64,000 nucleotides of DNA from Bacteroidales bacterium MB20-C3-3 (GCA_035609245.1 CP141202.1:1488001-1552000), one strand, 5' to 3'; counted from the first letter of the stretch, positions 47,195 through 55,209 are shown. Notes: generated by a model not told the origin, from the sequence alone. Numbers and translations: made by a program.

Positions 47195-47683
47195 TTAAAA
47201 TCCAATGCCAATACCTATTGATGGCAAAACTTTGCTATTATAGATAAGCGCCCCGGCGTAGAGTATGAATGAAGATTTTTTCTGTTTGCCATAAAAAGAT
47301 AGTCCGAGTTTTGGCTGAAGAGAGATTTTATCATTTTGAAAATCCGATGACTCAAAATTTATAGTGTATCCGGCGTTTACAGACAGGAATGGGATAATTC
47401 TTCTGGTTTCAATTTTTGAGAAGTTTACTTTGCCATAAATGTACGGCGTTGCTGTTACAAAATGAATTGTCGAGATTCCGATTCCTGCAGCAAATCTTGA
47501 ATTAATGTTATAACCTAATGTGGCTGATGCTTCTGAAAGGATGCCTGACATTGAGTTATTATAAATTAAAATTGGACCTGCCTGGATTTCTGCAAAGAAT
47601 TTTTTAGGTGATGTTTGGTTTTGTGATTTAAGAGGGGCAAAACATAGAAATGAGAAAATGATAACGGCAATAATCTTGTTCAT
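47195..47683 (-). CDS. small outer-membrane beta-barrel protein A
   Basis: The 162-residue product has a signal peptide (MNKIIAVIIFSFLCFAPLKSQ) and eight or so amphipathic strands ending in IGIGF, as in small Bacteroidetes barrels of the OMP_b-brl type. The segment SVNAGYTINFESSDF...KLGLSFYGKQK is nearly repeated in the relic at 41892-42045. Function is unknown. A 48-base sequence directly before its start is duplicated before the next barrel gene. A phased repeat array follows its stop. Confidence 0.75.
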   Translation of the reverse strand: MNKIIAVIIFSFLCFAPLKSQNQTSPKKFFAEIQAGPILIYNNSMSGILSEASATLGYNINSRFAAGIGISTIHFVTATPYIYGKVNFSKIETRRIIPFLSVNAGYTINFESSDFQNDKISLQPKLGLSFYGKQKKSSFILYAGALIYNSKVLPSIGIGIGF

Positions 47684-47685
47684 AA

Positions 47686-47733
47686 CAGAATGCTTTAATT
47701 AGTTGTGTGTCAAATGTAAAAAAAAACGATGCG
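47686..47733 (-). repeat. 48-bp duplicated upstream sequence, copy 1
   Basis: 46 of 48 bases are identical to 48372-48419. It lies two bases upstream of the barrel A start and contains a nine-base A run. It probably carries promoter or leader sequence. Confidence 0.8.
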
Positions 47734-47808
47734 GTATATCAATTTTGGTAGTGATCTCCTCATCTCAGCGAGCACTTAATACAATTATGGCTCTGGCTTT
47801 TTAAAACT

Positions 47809-48336
47809 TTAGAATGCGTACCCGAGTTTCAGGTCCATTGCCAGTACTGCCTCCCAATTGTTGCTTCCAATAATATTGGTTCCGACACCTGCTGCCACTT
47901 CAAAAATGAAGTGCTCGCCCATTGTTCTTTTCAAACCGTATTTGGGTACAATCAGGATGTATTGGGTTACATCGGCATTGTTCCCAATACTAAAACCCGG
48001 CTGATAATCGGCAGAAACTGCAATGTAGTTTGCGGAGTTGTTAATGGTTTTCTTGCCTTTACTGAACCTTTTGGAAAGATTGTAGTAATATCTTGGTTCT
48101 ATTCTGAGTGACGGAGCTATATACCAGTAGTTGCCGTTGAAAGTTCCTGAGCCAAAACCTCCGTTAAGGATAAGTTCCATGTTCAATGTTGATTGTTGGG
48201 CTATTGGATGTTCGTAGGCGTAAGATAATCCTACTAATGGCCCTTTAATACTGTGGCTCCTTTGGGTATTTGAATTTTGAGCTGATAGATTGAATGAGAT
48301 GGTTGCAATTACTGCAATAATGAGCTGTTTCTTCAT
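47809..48336 (-). CDS. small outer-membrane beta-barrel protein B
   Basis: The 175-residue product, from the ATG at 48336, has a signal peptide (MKKQLIIAVIATISFNLSAQ). Its strand-rich body ends in VLAMDLKLGYAF, a typical barrel C-terminus with terminal phenylalanine. LSYAYEHPIAQQSTLNMELILNGGFG and LRIEPRYYYNLSKRF resemble Bacteroidetes outer-membrane barrels seen in transport or adhesion contexts. No function can be assigned. A longer frame is rejected because it precedes the signal peptide. It shares its upstream 48 bases with barrel A but not its protein sequence. Confidence 0.72.
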   Translation of the reverse strand: MKKQLIIAVIATISFNLSAQNSNTQRSHSIKGPLVGLSYAYEHPIAQQSTLNMELILNGGFGSGTFNGNYWYIAPSLRIEPRYYYNLSKRFSKGKKTINNSANYIAVSADYQPGFSIGNNADVTQYILIVPKYGLKRTMGEHFIFEVAAGVGTNIIGSNNWEAVLAMDLKLGYAF

Positions 48337-48371
48337 ACTATATCTGTCGGTTAGAGGTGAATTTTGTAAAA

Positions 48372-48419
48372 CAGAATGCGTTAATTGGTTGTGTGTCAAA
48401 TGTAAAAAAAAACGATGCG
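48372..48419 (-). repeat. 48-bp duplicated upstream sequence, copy 2
   Basis: This matches 47686-47733 at 46 of 48 positions and lies 35 bases upstream of the barrel B start. Together the copies suggest two different barrel genes were placed behind the same leader. Confidence 0.8.
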
Positions 48420-48488
48420 CAGTATCGATTTCCTTTGATTTTTTTAATTATTTTAACTTGAGGGGATTGGCATGTTTGTGCGATTTTT

Positions 48489-48636
48489 CACAGGCGTGGG
48501 TGGGACGAACCTCCACAGGGCTAAAATAGTGGTGATTGCAAAAGATTAAGTGTTGATTGTGTTAGATTTATATTTTGGGATGTGTAGATAATCAATAAGA
48601 TGGAGGTTTGTCCCACCCAAACCTGTGGGGATGTTT
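48489..48636. repeat. GTCCCAC-type repeats, inverted copy and copy 2
   Basis: CACAGGCGTGGGTGGGACGAAC (48489-48510) is an inverted copy of the GTTCGTCCCACC unit. GTTTGTCCCACCCAAACCTG (48606-48625, continuing to 48636) is a direct copy. The two arms (48498-48514 and 48602-48618) could pair over 17 bases across an 87-base AT-rich spacer. Confidence 0.6.
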
Positions 48637-48648
48637 CAGGAGAAATAG

Positions 48649-48730
48649 GGGATTGCCTCGTTAAGCGAGGCGTTCCCCCAAAGGGGGGGTGCTTCAAAGA
48701 GGAAAAAGCCCATCTGCCGTGCGGCAGATA
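48649..48730. repeat. structured palindromic repeat, copy A (truncated)
   Basis: It starts GGGATTGCCTCG and then GAGGCGTTCCCCC, a hairpin, followed by GGGTGCTTCAAAGAGGAAAAAGCC and a second hairpin ATCTGCCG-TG-CGGCAGAT. The right outer arm present in copies B and C is missing. Copies B (48828) and C (59996) share the first 60 bases closely. Confidence 0.75.
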
Positions 48731-48764
48731 TCTATTTGTTATTCCAATCCTGTTGTATGTTTCG

Positions 48765-48792
48765 ATCATTTTCCTGACGTCAGGAAAATGAT
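48765..48792. repeat. perfect 28-bp palindrome
   Basis: ATCATTTTCCTGAC followed by its exact reverse complement forms a perfect 28-base palindrome between repeat copies A and B. On both strands it can be read as HFPDVRKM. A near copy (two changes) is inside dinD at 59675-59702, where it encodes HFPDIRKT. Confidence 0.85.
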
Positions 48793-48827
48793 GATTTCAA
48801 TAATTAGTGATTGAATTCAGATGTTAT

Positions 48828-49004
48828 GGGATTGCCTCGCTTTGCGAGGCGTTCCCCCGGGTGGGGTGCTTCAAAGAAGAAAAAGCCTTATGCTGCGCAT
48901 AAGATTTTTTATTCCCGGCTGCGTGCTAAAGCAAGCTTTGCACTTGCCGGAAATAAAAAAACCGGGCGTGTGCCCGGCTTTTTCTTCTTTGGCGGTGAGG
49001 GGGG
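48828..49004. repeat. structured palindromic repeat, copy B
   Basis: It begins GGGATTGCCTCGCTTTGCGAGGCGTTCCCCC. Outer arms CAAAGAAGAAAAAGCC (48872-48887) and GGCTTTTTCTTCTTTG (48976-48991) pair perfectly over 16 bases. They enclose hairpins such as CTTATGC/GCATAAG and CCGGGC/GCCCGG. The 3' end GGCGGTGAGGGGGG (48991-49004) is identical to the end of tRNA-Ser with its flank at 60161-60174. Confidence 0.8.
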
Positions 49005-49021
49005 TACTTGAGCCTTGATTA

Positions 49022-49150
49022 TCATAGAGTTCCATAAAGTGTCATAGAGTATCAAATCAGCACTTTAAGGTTTTTTCATAGTGTCATAGAGTATCATAGA
49101 GTGCCATAGAGTTTCACTGTTTTAGTCCCCGATTTCAAAAACGGGGACTA
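49022..49150 (-). repeat. 10-bp phased repeat array plus hairpin, copy 2
   Basis: Units of YCATARAGTN occur at 49022-49051 and 49076-49113, followed by TCACTGTTTTAG. A TAGTCCCC/GGGGACTA hairpin (49123-49130 with 49143-49150) includes the stop codon of the next gene. It is the same composite as 47116-47190. A 24-base interruption splits the array. Confidence 0.75.
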
Positions 49151-49873
49151 AATAGATATTTGATGTTTATTAAATGATTCTTGATGACAATAATTCTCTA
49201 TTCGCTTGTTTCGCGCCTTGATGAATTGCATCACCCCTTTCTTGTAGGTTAAATATTCATCTATGTCTCTAAACATAGGTCTCGTGGAGAAATTATCAAA
49301 TGGCAGGTAAAACTGAACACTTCCATTTTCATCAACAAGGTCGTTGAGTAAAAAGAAGTCAATATATCCCTTAAAATCCTCAAACAAGTAGAAGAACTCC
49401 TTATACCTAAAAATTGTGTCATAAAGCGGGCTCTGTTGCCCTAAATAGAAGAGCCTGATACATTCTAAGGTTAGGTCAAATCTGTCATCAATTAGGCTGT
49501 TTACTCCCCTTGCTTGGTTTATTGTATGCTTTCCTTCAATTCTATTGTTTGGGAATAGTGTGTAAGCTCCAATGGTTGAGCCTAAATCAAACAATTCTTT
49601 TACCTCTTCCTGTATCTGCTGTGTTAACCAAGCTTTGTTTTTATGATTTCTATAAGAATGCGTAATAGCATCGCTTCCTAGTGAAAATTCTCCAAGTTCC
49701 GATTTATGGTACAAATAAGTTCCCCATTTTTTGTCTATAAGTTCAAAGAACTTTCCGTTTGACAATTTCTTACTCCATAACATTTTATGATAGCAACGAA
49801 GAGTCGGACTTGTGCTATCCGGGTCGCCTCCATTTGCGTCTGTGTATACATTAAATGTTGTGTCAATTGTCAT
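49148..49873 (-). CDS. hypothetical protein, DUF6994-like
   Basis: The 241-residue soluble protein begins MTIDTTFNVYTDANGGDPDSTSPTLRCYHKMLWSK and includes GEFSLGSDAITHSY and RGVNSLIDDRFDLTLECIRLFY. I recall this N-terminal pattern from a family of phage- or island-borne proteins (DUF6994), with low certainty and no known function. It has no signal peptide or membrane segment. It is the first gene inside the accessory segment. Its stop codon lies in the stem of a hairpin, and a 172-base gene-free spacer separates it from the split nuclease gene. Confidence 0.6.
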   Translation of the reverse strand: MTIDTTFNVYTDANGGDPDSTSPTLRCYHKMLWSKKLSNGKFFELIDKKWGTYLYHKSELGEFSLGSDAITHSYRNHKNKAWLTQQIQEEVKELFDLGSTIGAYTLFPNNRIEGKHTINQARGVNSLIDDRFDLTLECIRLFYLGQQSPLYDTIFRYKEFFYLFEDFKGYIDFFLLNDLVDENGSVQFYLPFDNFSTRPMFRDIDEYLTYKKGVMQFIKARNKRIENYCHQESFNKHQISI

Positions 49874-49923
49874 TTTTTACTAAAATCTGTTGGTTTTGTT
49901 TGTCGCGAGTGGTCTTCGTTGTT

Positions 49924-49944
49924 TTAAATGTTTGTGATTTCGTA
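49924..49944. repeat. shared spacer motif, copy 1
   Basis: TTAAATGTTTGTGATTTCGTA differs at three of 21 positions from TTAAATGTTGGGGATTGCGTA at 53457-53477. A longer relative lies at 55321-55350. All are in gene-free spacers of the accessory segment. Confidence 0.5.
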
Positions 49945-50045
49945 GCACAAAACTGTCAACTATGACTGAACTTGAAAAGAAGCACAAAGCTCCAAGTTGT
50001 CACTTCACCCCTAATAACGCAAAACCTATGTTAAATGGCATTTTT

Positions 50046-50751
50046 TTATAGCATCAACTTTTTAGGCAACCAATAATTTCTGTCTTGGTGTCCTTTAGGA
50101 ATGATAAGTCCAATATTTGCTTTTCCGTTTTTAATTTTCTCTATTATTGGATGTTCTGGATTGTTTCTACCTCTTGTCTGTCCTCCATAAAAATATCCAA
50201 AACCATTTTCGTCAACAGCATTAAATCTTTTTGTTATTGTGTCAATAATACTCGCTGAGTTTTCAAACACAAACATCCCAAAATGGATTTCTGTACTCCA
50301 CAAAACTCCGTAGCCATTTATCGACTTGTCAAATAAGGCTTTTACATTACTGCTACACCTTTGTATCCAATAAGCCCAATTAACAACCTCAAGCCCTGTC
50401 AGATCTTCTACGATTTTCTTTTTTCTAAAAGGTTCGTGTTTTGGTAGCCCATATCTTGATGGAGCAAAATGAGAAGGACCATCAAATTCTACAAACAATG
50501 GTGAGTGTCCTTCAAGAGTTAATTTTAAGTCCATTGAAAATCGCTTCACACTTATTTGTGGTTCTATTTGAATGTTTGGGAAAGTCCTCTTAATTATTGC
50601 AATAAGTAGAAGTTCGTCAAGACTTGATTTGTCAACTGGTATTGCATTTGGAATTTTATTGTCATACCAAAGTTTTTGAATTTGTCTTTCGTCAATAACA
50701 TCATTACCATCAATTGTTTTGAAAGCAACTGATTTTAAATCATTGTCGGAG
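50046..50751 (-). pseudogene. 3' part of nuclease-like gene split by IS21 element
   Basis: This is the C-terminal about 235 residues of a protein whose N-terminus lies beyond the insertion sequence at 53304-53413. It reads DNDLKSVAFKTIDGNDVIDE and on. It contains a restriction-endonuclease-like core with SMDLKLTLEGHSPLFVEFDGPSHF and later VEDLTGLEVVNWAYW, reminiscent of DUF559/Vsr-type PD-(D/E)XK folds. Removing the element and one copy of the 6-base target restores a continuous 269-codon frame. The present open frame borrows its first codons from the IS end. Confidence 0.8.
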
Positions 50752-50852
50752 TGACTATTCCGGTGATATAGGGCCACTATTCTGGAGCATATGGGGCCAG
50801 TTACAGTTTTCTCGCTTTCATAGCAAAAGTGCATAAAAATTTTTAATGTTAT

Positions 50853-51575
50853 TTATTCTCGAAGAGATTTCTTTGATTTTATTTCTATTCTAAAAGCTCC
50901 ATTTACCAGTCTATCCATAATTGCATCAGCAATAGTGCTTTCTCCTATTATATCATACCACACTTTTACCGGTAGCTGAGAGCTGATTATAGTTGATTTT
51001 ATTCCGTATCTGTCTTCCATTATTTCAAGCAGTATAAGTCGGTCAATGTCATCCAGTATGTGTAGTCCAAAATCATCTATAATCAGTAGGTCCTGCTTTG
51101 CGATCTTGGCTATTAACTTGCAGTAAGTATCATCTGCTTTAGCATTTTTAAGTTTTGCGAAGAGTTTTTGAGCATTATGATACATCACCTTATATCCGTT
51201 ATAACAAGCTTGATGTCCAAAGGCAGATGCAAGATAACTTTTCCCTGTTCCTGTAAAGCCGGTTATTAATATATTCTTCGCTTGTGTAATGTAAGAGCAG
51301 TCTGACAATCTGATTATTTGTGACTTATCCAATCCTCTATCATCGTCATATCTTATATTTTCAATAGCTGCCTGGTACCTGAACTTAGCCTCTTTTAAGG
51401 CCCTCTCTACCCTGTTATTCTCTCTGTTGTCCCATTCAGCGTTAATTAACATCGTCAAGAATTCTTCATTAGTTATAGCATCACACTGTCCTGATCCTAC
51501 CATGTTTTTGTAGAGGCTATACATCCCATCTAACCTCATTGAACTCATTTTACTTAGTATGTTATTACTATCCAT
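50853..51575 (-). CDS. istB: IS21 helper ATPase IstB
   Basis: The 240-residue AAA+ protein assists the IS21 transposase in target capture and strand transfer. It has an N-terminal helical region, Walker A in LITGFTGTGKSYLASAFG, Walker B in LLIIDDFGLHIL and the family motif STIISSQLPVKVWYDIIGE with DAIMDRLVNGAFRIEI near the end. All motifs are intact, so the element may be active. It follows istA by seven bases. Confidence 0.95.
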   Translation of the reverse strand: MDSNNILSKMSSMRLDGMYSLYKNMVGSGQCDAITNEEFLTMLINAEWDNRENNRVERALKEAKFRYQAAIENIRYDDDRGLDKSQIIRLSDCSYITQAKNILITGFTGTGKSYLASAFGHQACYNGYKVMYHNAQKLFAKLKNAKADDTYCKLIAKIAKQDLLIIDDFGLHILDDIDRLILLEIMEDRYGIKSTIISSQLPVKVWYDIIGESTIADAIMDRLVNGAFRIEIKSKKSLRE

Positions 51576-51582
51576 AACTATG

Positions 51583-53136
51583 CTATTTATAATATTGAGC
51601 TCCTCTGATATTTTCGTGTCGTGGCAGTTTTACGATATTCTTCGCAGTAGTACCAATTTGATTATCCAGGCTATTTGACAGGATATTCTTTAAAGTTGTA
51701 TAATCATACACCCTATAAGCTAAAGCCCTTTTGCATGCATTTGTAAGCCTGTAGTTCCCGTATTTCTTACTCAAGTGTACAACTCCTTCGTACATTCTTC
51801 TGGCCAAATGAGGATATGTGCTTTGAGACATCATATTCCTCATATATTCTTCTACCAGCGGATCTACAGTACTTCCCCATATGTAAGCAACAGAAGGCTC
51901 CCATTGGTCTACATATCTATGATTTGGATGCCTGTGTTCAACTTTTGTAGAGTATCCATTTTCCTTGCTACTCCTTATGTGGGAAGCAATTTGCTGATTA
52001 TTGTAATAGAAGGATATTGTCCCGGACGACACAACAGCTTTAATCCTCTTTCCGGCATATTTATACGGTACACTATAGCTGTGTCTGTCCTTGTTAAAAA
52101 ATACATGATACTCTGTGTTTACCTTAAGTTTATATGATTTAGTTATCTCGTATCTATTTACAGGTAATGACATAAGAGCACTTTTTTCGTACTTTTCAAA
52201 CAGGTCTTTACGACTATAATCTCTGTTCTGGAAGTTCTTAGCTACTGCAATAGCAACAAGCTCTTTTATCCTCTTATTAAGTTCTGTTAGTCCACAGGGC
52301 AGTTTATCCCTAAGAGGAGCAAATACTGAAGAGTAAACCACATTAATTATACTCTCTACTAATGCCTTATCTTGAGGTTTTCTGGACCTGGCTGGACTTA
52401 CCGTTGCTCCATAATGGTTAGCCATAGAGAGAAAAGTATTGTTGATTACGGGCTGATACTTATCTGAAGAAGTAACTCCAGCCTTTAGGTTGTCCGGGAT
52501 AAGCACCTTGGGTACTCCTCCAAAATTATGGAGTGCATTACTTACTGCCATTGTAAAGTCTTCCACTTTTTGACTCCCAACGGCCTCTGCTTCAAACATT
52601 CTGCTTCCACCAAGAATGGTTACAAGAACTTCTGCTTCTATAGCTTTACCGGAATTGGGACAAAAATAATTAAGCTTGTCTCCTGTGAAGTCTATAAACA
52701 TCTCCTCTCCATATTCGTGTTCAAGATGCATTGAGACATTTTCACTATTTAGCCATTGTTGGTAATGATGACACATTTGCGAGTAACTGTAGCCTTGAGA
52801 GCGGGCTCTACGATATTCCTCCCATAAAATAAACCTGGTAACTCCGGTTCTCTTGAGTTCTTTCCTAAAATAGGGAAATAGTTTTTCCAAGTACTTATAC
52901 TCTTCGCTTGAATCAAAGTACGAAGCTTCTGATTTAAATAATGCTTCCAGTTCTTCGTCAGGAATAGTTTGAAGATTTTCTTTAGTTAAGTTTAACTCCT
53001 TGTTTTTTGAGAAGTACTGACTTACTGTTTTTCGGTCAATCTGTAAACACCGAGATATCTCTCTTTGAGAGATCCCCTGTTCAATTAATTGCAAAATTTG
53101 CTTTACTTTGCTCATTGTTATTAGTTTTCCAGCCAT
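51583..53136 (-). CDS. istA: IS21 transposase IstA
   Basis: The 517-residue DDE transposase has an N-terminal helix-turn-helix (QGISQREISRCLQIDRKTVSQYFS) and an RNase H-like core. Candidate catalytic residues lie in MFIDFTGDKL, KVLIPDNLKAG and KPQDKALVESII. A C-terminal beta-barrel region follows (SYSVPYKYAGKRIKAVVSSGTISFYYN). The frame is uninterrupted. It lies upstream of istB in the usual IS21 order, about 95 bases inside the right subterminal repeats. Confidence 0.95.
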   Translation of the reverse strand: MAGKLITMSKVKQILQLIEQGISQREISRCLQIDRKTVSQYFSKNKELNLTKENLQTIPDEELEALFKSEASYFDSSEEYKYLEKLFPYFRKELKRTGVTRFILWEEYRRARSQGYSYSQMCHHYQQWLNSENVSMHLEHEYGEEMFIDFTGDKLNYFCPNSGKAIEAEVLVTILGGSRMFEAEAVGSQKVEDFTMAVSNALHNFGGVPKVLIPDNLKAGVTSSDKYQPVINNTFLSMANHYGATVSPARSRKPQDKALVESIINVVYSSVFAPLRDKLPCGLTELNKRIKELVAIAVAKNFQNRDYSRKDLFEKYEKSALMSLPVNRYEITKSYKLKVNTEYHVFFNKDRHSYSVPYKYAGKRIKAVVSSGTISFYYNNQQIASHIRSSKENGYSTKVEHRHPNHRYVDQWEPSVAYIWGSTVDPLVEEYMRNMMSQSTYPHLARRMYEGVVHLSKKYGNYRLTNACKRALAYRVYDYTTLKNILSNSLDNQIGTTAKNIVKLPRHENIRGAQYYK

Positions 53137-53303
53137 GTGAGGTTCTTTTTGTGTTGCAACTACAAAAGTAACCCGCTTGCTTAAAAACTGTAACAGGAGG
53201 AGGGCCTGCTCTCCTCCTTTATTTTATAAAATGGCCCGGTATGCTCCAGAACGGTGGCCCAGTATCCGCCAGAATGGTGGCCCAGTATGGACCAGAATAG
53301 CTA

Positions 53304-53413
53304 TCGGAGATGTTAAGTATTTCCTTAACATCAGATTTTGTCAAGTAAGAGCCAACATATTTGTCGCTGTTGCTTAAGTCAAAAACTCCTTCAGGTCGTC
53401 CTAATATTCCCAT
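53304..53413 (-). pseudogene. 5' part of nuclease-like gene split by IS21 element
   Basis: From the ATG at 53413 this encodes MGILGRPEGVFDLSNSDKYVG then SYLTKSDVKEILNISD and runs into the IS21 right end. In the target repeat the reading phase is the same as in the 3' part (ISD joining to DNDLK), so the two pieces formed one gene of 269 codons. Confidence 0.85.
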
Positions 53414-53456
53414 TGTTTTGATGTTGTCTTAAAATGCTCGATAATAGTTACATGTA

Positions 53457-53490
53457 TTAAATGTTGGGGATTGCGTATGGTGTATCACTC
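53457..53490. repeat. shared spacer motif, copy 2
   Basis: TTAAATGTTGGGGATTGCGT begins a segment that is repeated, with an 8-9 base insertion, as TTAAATGTCT...GGATTGCGTATTATGCA at 55321-55356. It is partly repeated at 49924. The 166-base spacer holding it contains no gene. Confidence 0.5.
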
Positions 53491-53579
53491 TGACGACACT
53501 AACTCCGATGTGCAGCTGTATGCTTAATTTATACTGAAACCCTTATTGGTTATGCCGCGTGATGTAACGTCGTGCTTTA

Positions 53580-54194
53580 TTAGATTAGACTTTTTCTTTC
53601 AACCTTATCTTGAACTCTTGTAAAATGAATTGATAGTTTCAAAAGAAATAGATATGCTCCATAATCACTTAGGGTAAAAATTCTATTGGTGGTAATTTTA
53701 TCTCTTTCAATAAGAGTATTTGGCATATTATTTACCCTATCAAAAAAAACAATAGATTCTTCTAATTTTCCATCAAACTTAGGAAGAAAAAAAATTTGAG
53801 TTATCTCTTGTCTTTTTATGGCATTTATGTGGTCAACAATCTGTTCTTTGGATTTTTTTGAATTTTTGAGAAGAGTTAGCTTGTATTTATCTAAACTAAA
53901 AATTGGAGCATAAACAATCTGGGATGGGAAATTTCTTTCGTTTTGTAAATCAATATCACATGTATTCGACAAAATAATGCTAGGTGCTGGCTTAACTTCA
54001 GGTTTTGGAAGATTCACAACTAAAAGATTATTCAATCCATCACCTTGATATATAATTCTAGTATCATTAAGATATGTTGTATATAATCTCTCATCAATAT
54101 TTTCTGGGAAATCTTTTAGCCCATTAAATAGCACACGATCAGATTCTTCTGACAAAAATTTAGGCAAATAGATTTTAACTTCATCAAAATTCAT
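53580..54194 (-). CDS. third protein of TIGR04255-type operon, unknown function
   Basis: The 204-residue soluble protein starts at an ATG that overlaps the stop of the preceding gene by four bases (ATGA). A slightly longer TTG-started frame is less likely. It contains SIILSNTCDIDLQNERNFPSQ, a motif with a conserved-looking Thr-Cys-Asp triplet that I associate with small island-borne proteins. It also has long helices near the end (LFLLKLSIHFTRVQ). No signal peptide or membrane segment is seen. Function is unknown; its tight coupling to two upstream genes suggests a complex. Confidence 0.65.
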   Translation of the reverse strand: MNFDEVKIYLPKFLSEESDRVLFNGLKDFPENIDERLYTTYLNDTRIIYQGDGLNNLLVVNLPKPEVKPAPSIILSNTCDIDLQNERNFPSQIVYAPIFSLDKYKLTLLKNSKKSKEQIVDHINAIKRQEITQIFFLPKFDGKLEESIVFFDRVNNMPNTLIERDKITTNRIFTLSDYGAYLFLLKLSIHFTRVQDKVERKSLI

Positions 54195-54502
54195 ATTAGT
54201 TCCCAAAAGTTATCATTAACGATATCTACAAATTCACTATCAATGTCTTTAGTATTTTGGAGAACCCTTTTAGAAAAATCAATTATTGTCTGAAGTTTTT
54301 CCATACTCTCACTCTGTAGTTTGTAATCGGCCGATTGATTAAATGCATAGTCTTTCCATTCAGCTATATTGTTCTGAAAGTTATAATTATGATTCATTTT
54401 AGGTATCAAAGTATCTGAATCATATGATAAACTAATTACACTGGAACTAATTGTTGCAAGTAAAAAAATATTAGCTAATGAGTTATATGAATTTGTTCCC
54501 AT
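54191..54502 (-). CDS. second protein of TIGR04255-type operon, unknown function
   Basis: This 103-residue protein has a mildly hydrophobic N-terminus (NSYNSLANIFLLATISSSVI) that might be a signal anchor or a buried helix. A charged helical remainder follows (KLQSESMEKLQTIIDFSKRVLQ). It starts two bases after the TIGR04255-like gene and overlaps the third gene by four bases, so the order is fixed by translational coupling. I recognise no family. Its small size and central position fit an adaptor or inhibitor, which is inference only. Confidence 0.6.
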   Translation of the reverse strand: MGTNSYNSLANIFLLATISSSVISLSYDSDTLIPKMNHNYNFQNNIAEWKDYAFNQSADYKLQSESMEKLQTIIDFSKRVLQNTKDIDSEFVDIVNDNFWELI

Positions 54503-54504
54503 GA

Positions 54505-55209
54505 TTAATAAGTTGGATTGAGTGTGCTCAAAAATTCAGAACTTAATAAACTATAAAATAGTTCCTTTTCTTTTAAATGCCCAGCATTTATAAGCTCGTT
54601 TTTCTTTGAAAAAAAGTTTACCAAGTTTTTAGTTACAAATGTGTCTATGTCAATTATCGAACCATTCTTGCCATTAATAATAGCATTATTCGCTAATTGT
54701 AAGGTACTGCTATATTCACCCTGTTCTATTTCAGTCCTTATAATTGTATTTTTACAAAGTACATCATTTGATCCAATAGACACCTTAAGGTTTATTTTTT
54801 CAAAAATATTGTTTTCAAAAAAATTAATGTACCTAATCCCAATTCTTTCAATTACATTAATAATCCCAATTTGTTCAATTTTAGTAAGTACATCAAAAAT
54901 GATTTTAGAAAAAATTTCCCAACCCAAATATCTCGGGAAAGAACTGATTAAAATCACATCAGGTCCAATTTGTATTACAAAATTTTCATTTGAAATTTTG
55001 TAATAAGGTTTATATTTTAAATTGGGATCACTTGCTCTAACAACATCAGGAAGTTGTAAAATTGGTAATGTTTCAACTTTTTGAAAATCCTTTTGTAAAA
55101 CGCTATAAATTAATCCAAAAACGGCATTCGCATTAATTGTTGAAGTAAACCTTACTTCAAGTAACGCATCTACTATTGGACAAGGATTTATATTTTTAGG
55201 CAGTTTCAT
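54505..55209 (-). CDS. TIGR04255-family protein
   Basis: The 234-residue protein fits the sporadically distributed TIGR04255 family. It opens with LPKNINPCPIVDALLEVRFTS, continues with FVIQIGPDVILISSFPRYLGWEIFSKII, and includes VIERIGIRYINFFEN. The conserved PCPIVDALLEVRF start and the RIGIRYIN strand are the features I rely on. The family is found scattered on genomic islands with no settled function. Here it leads a three-gene, tightly overlapping operon inside the accessory segment. A 240-base gene-free spacer lies upstream. Confidence 0.7.
   Translation of the reverse strand: MKLPKNINPCPIVDALLEVRFTSTINANAVFGLIYSVLQKDFQKVETLPILQLPDVVRASDPNLKYKPYYKISNENFVIQIGPDVILISSFPRYLGWEIFSKIIFDVLTKIEQIGIINVIERIGIRYINFFENNIFEKINLKVSIGSNDVLCKNTIIRTEIEQGEYSSTLQLANNAIINGKNGSIIDIDTFVTKNLVNFFSKKNELINAGHLKEKELFYSLLSSEFLSTLNPTY

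Larger units (their letters stand above)
50752..53303. mobile_element. IS21-family insertion sequence
   Basis: The element is 2552 bases long and encodes IstB and IstA on the minus strand. It is flanked by the 6-base direct repeat TCGGAG (50746-50751 and 53304-53309). Its tips are TGACTATTC on the left and, read inward, TAGCTATTC on the right. As in IS21, each end carries tandem subterminal repeats: three 23-base units starting TGGCCC at 53232, 53255 and 53278, and two inverted counterparts at 50755-50799. It inserted into a nuclease-like gene without changing its frame. Both transposition genes look intact. Confidence 0.93.

Noticed and set aside
48811-49011. Short open frame across structured repeat B
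   Set aside because: It is an arginine/lysine-rich translation of the palindromic repeat and runs into the tRNA-Ser-like end; the sister repeats break the frame.
47116-49113. CRISPR array
   Set aside because: The units are 10 bp with no spacers, and no cas genes are present.
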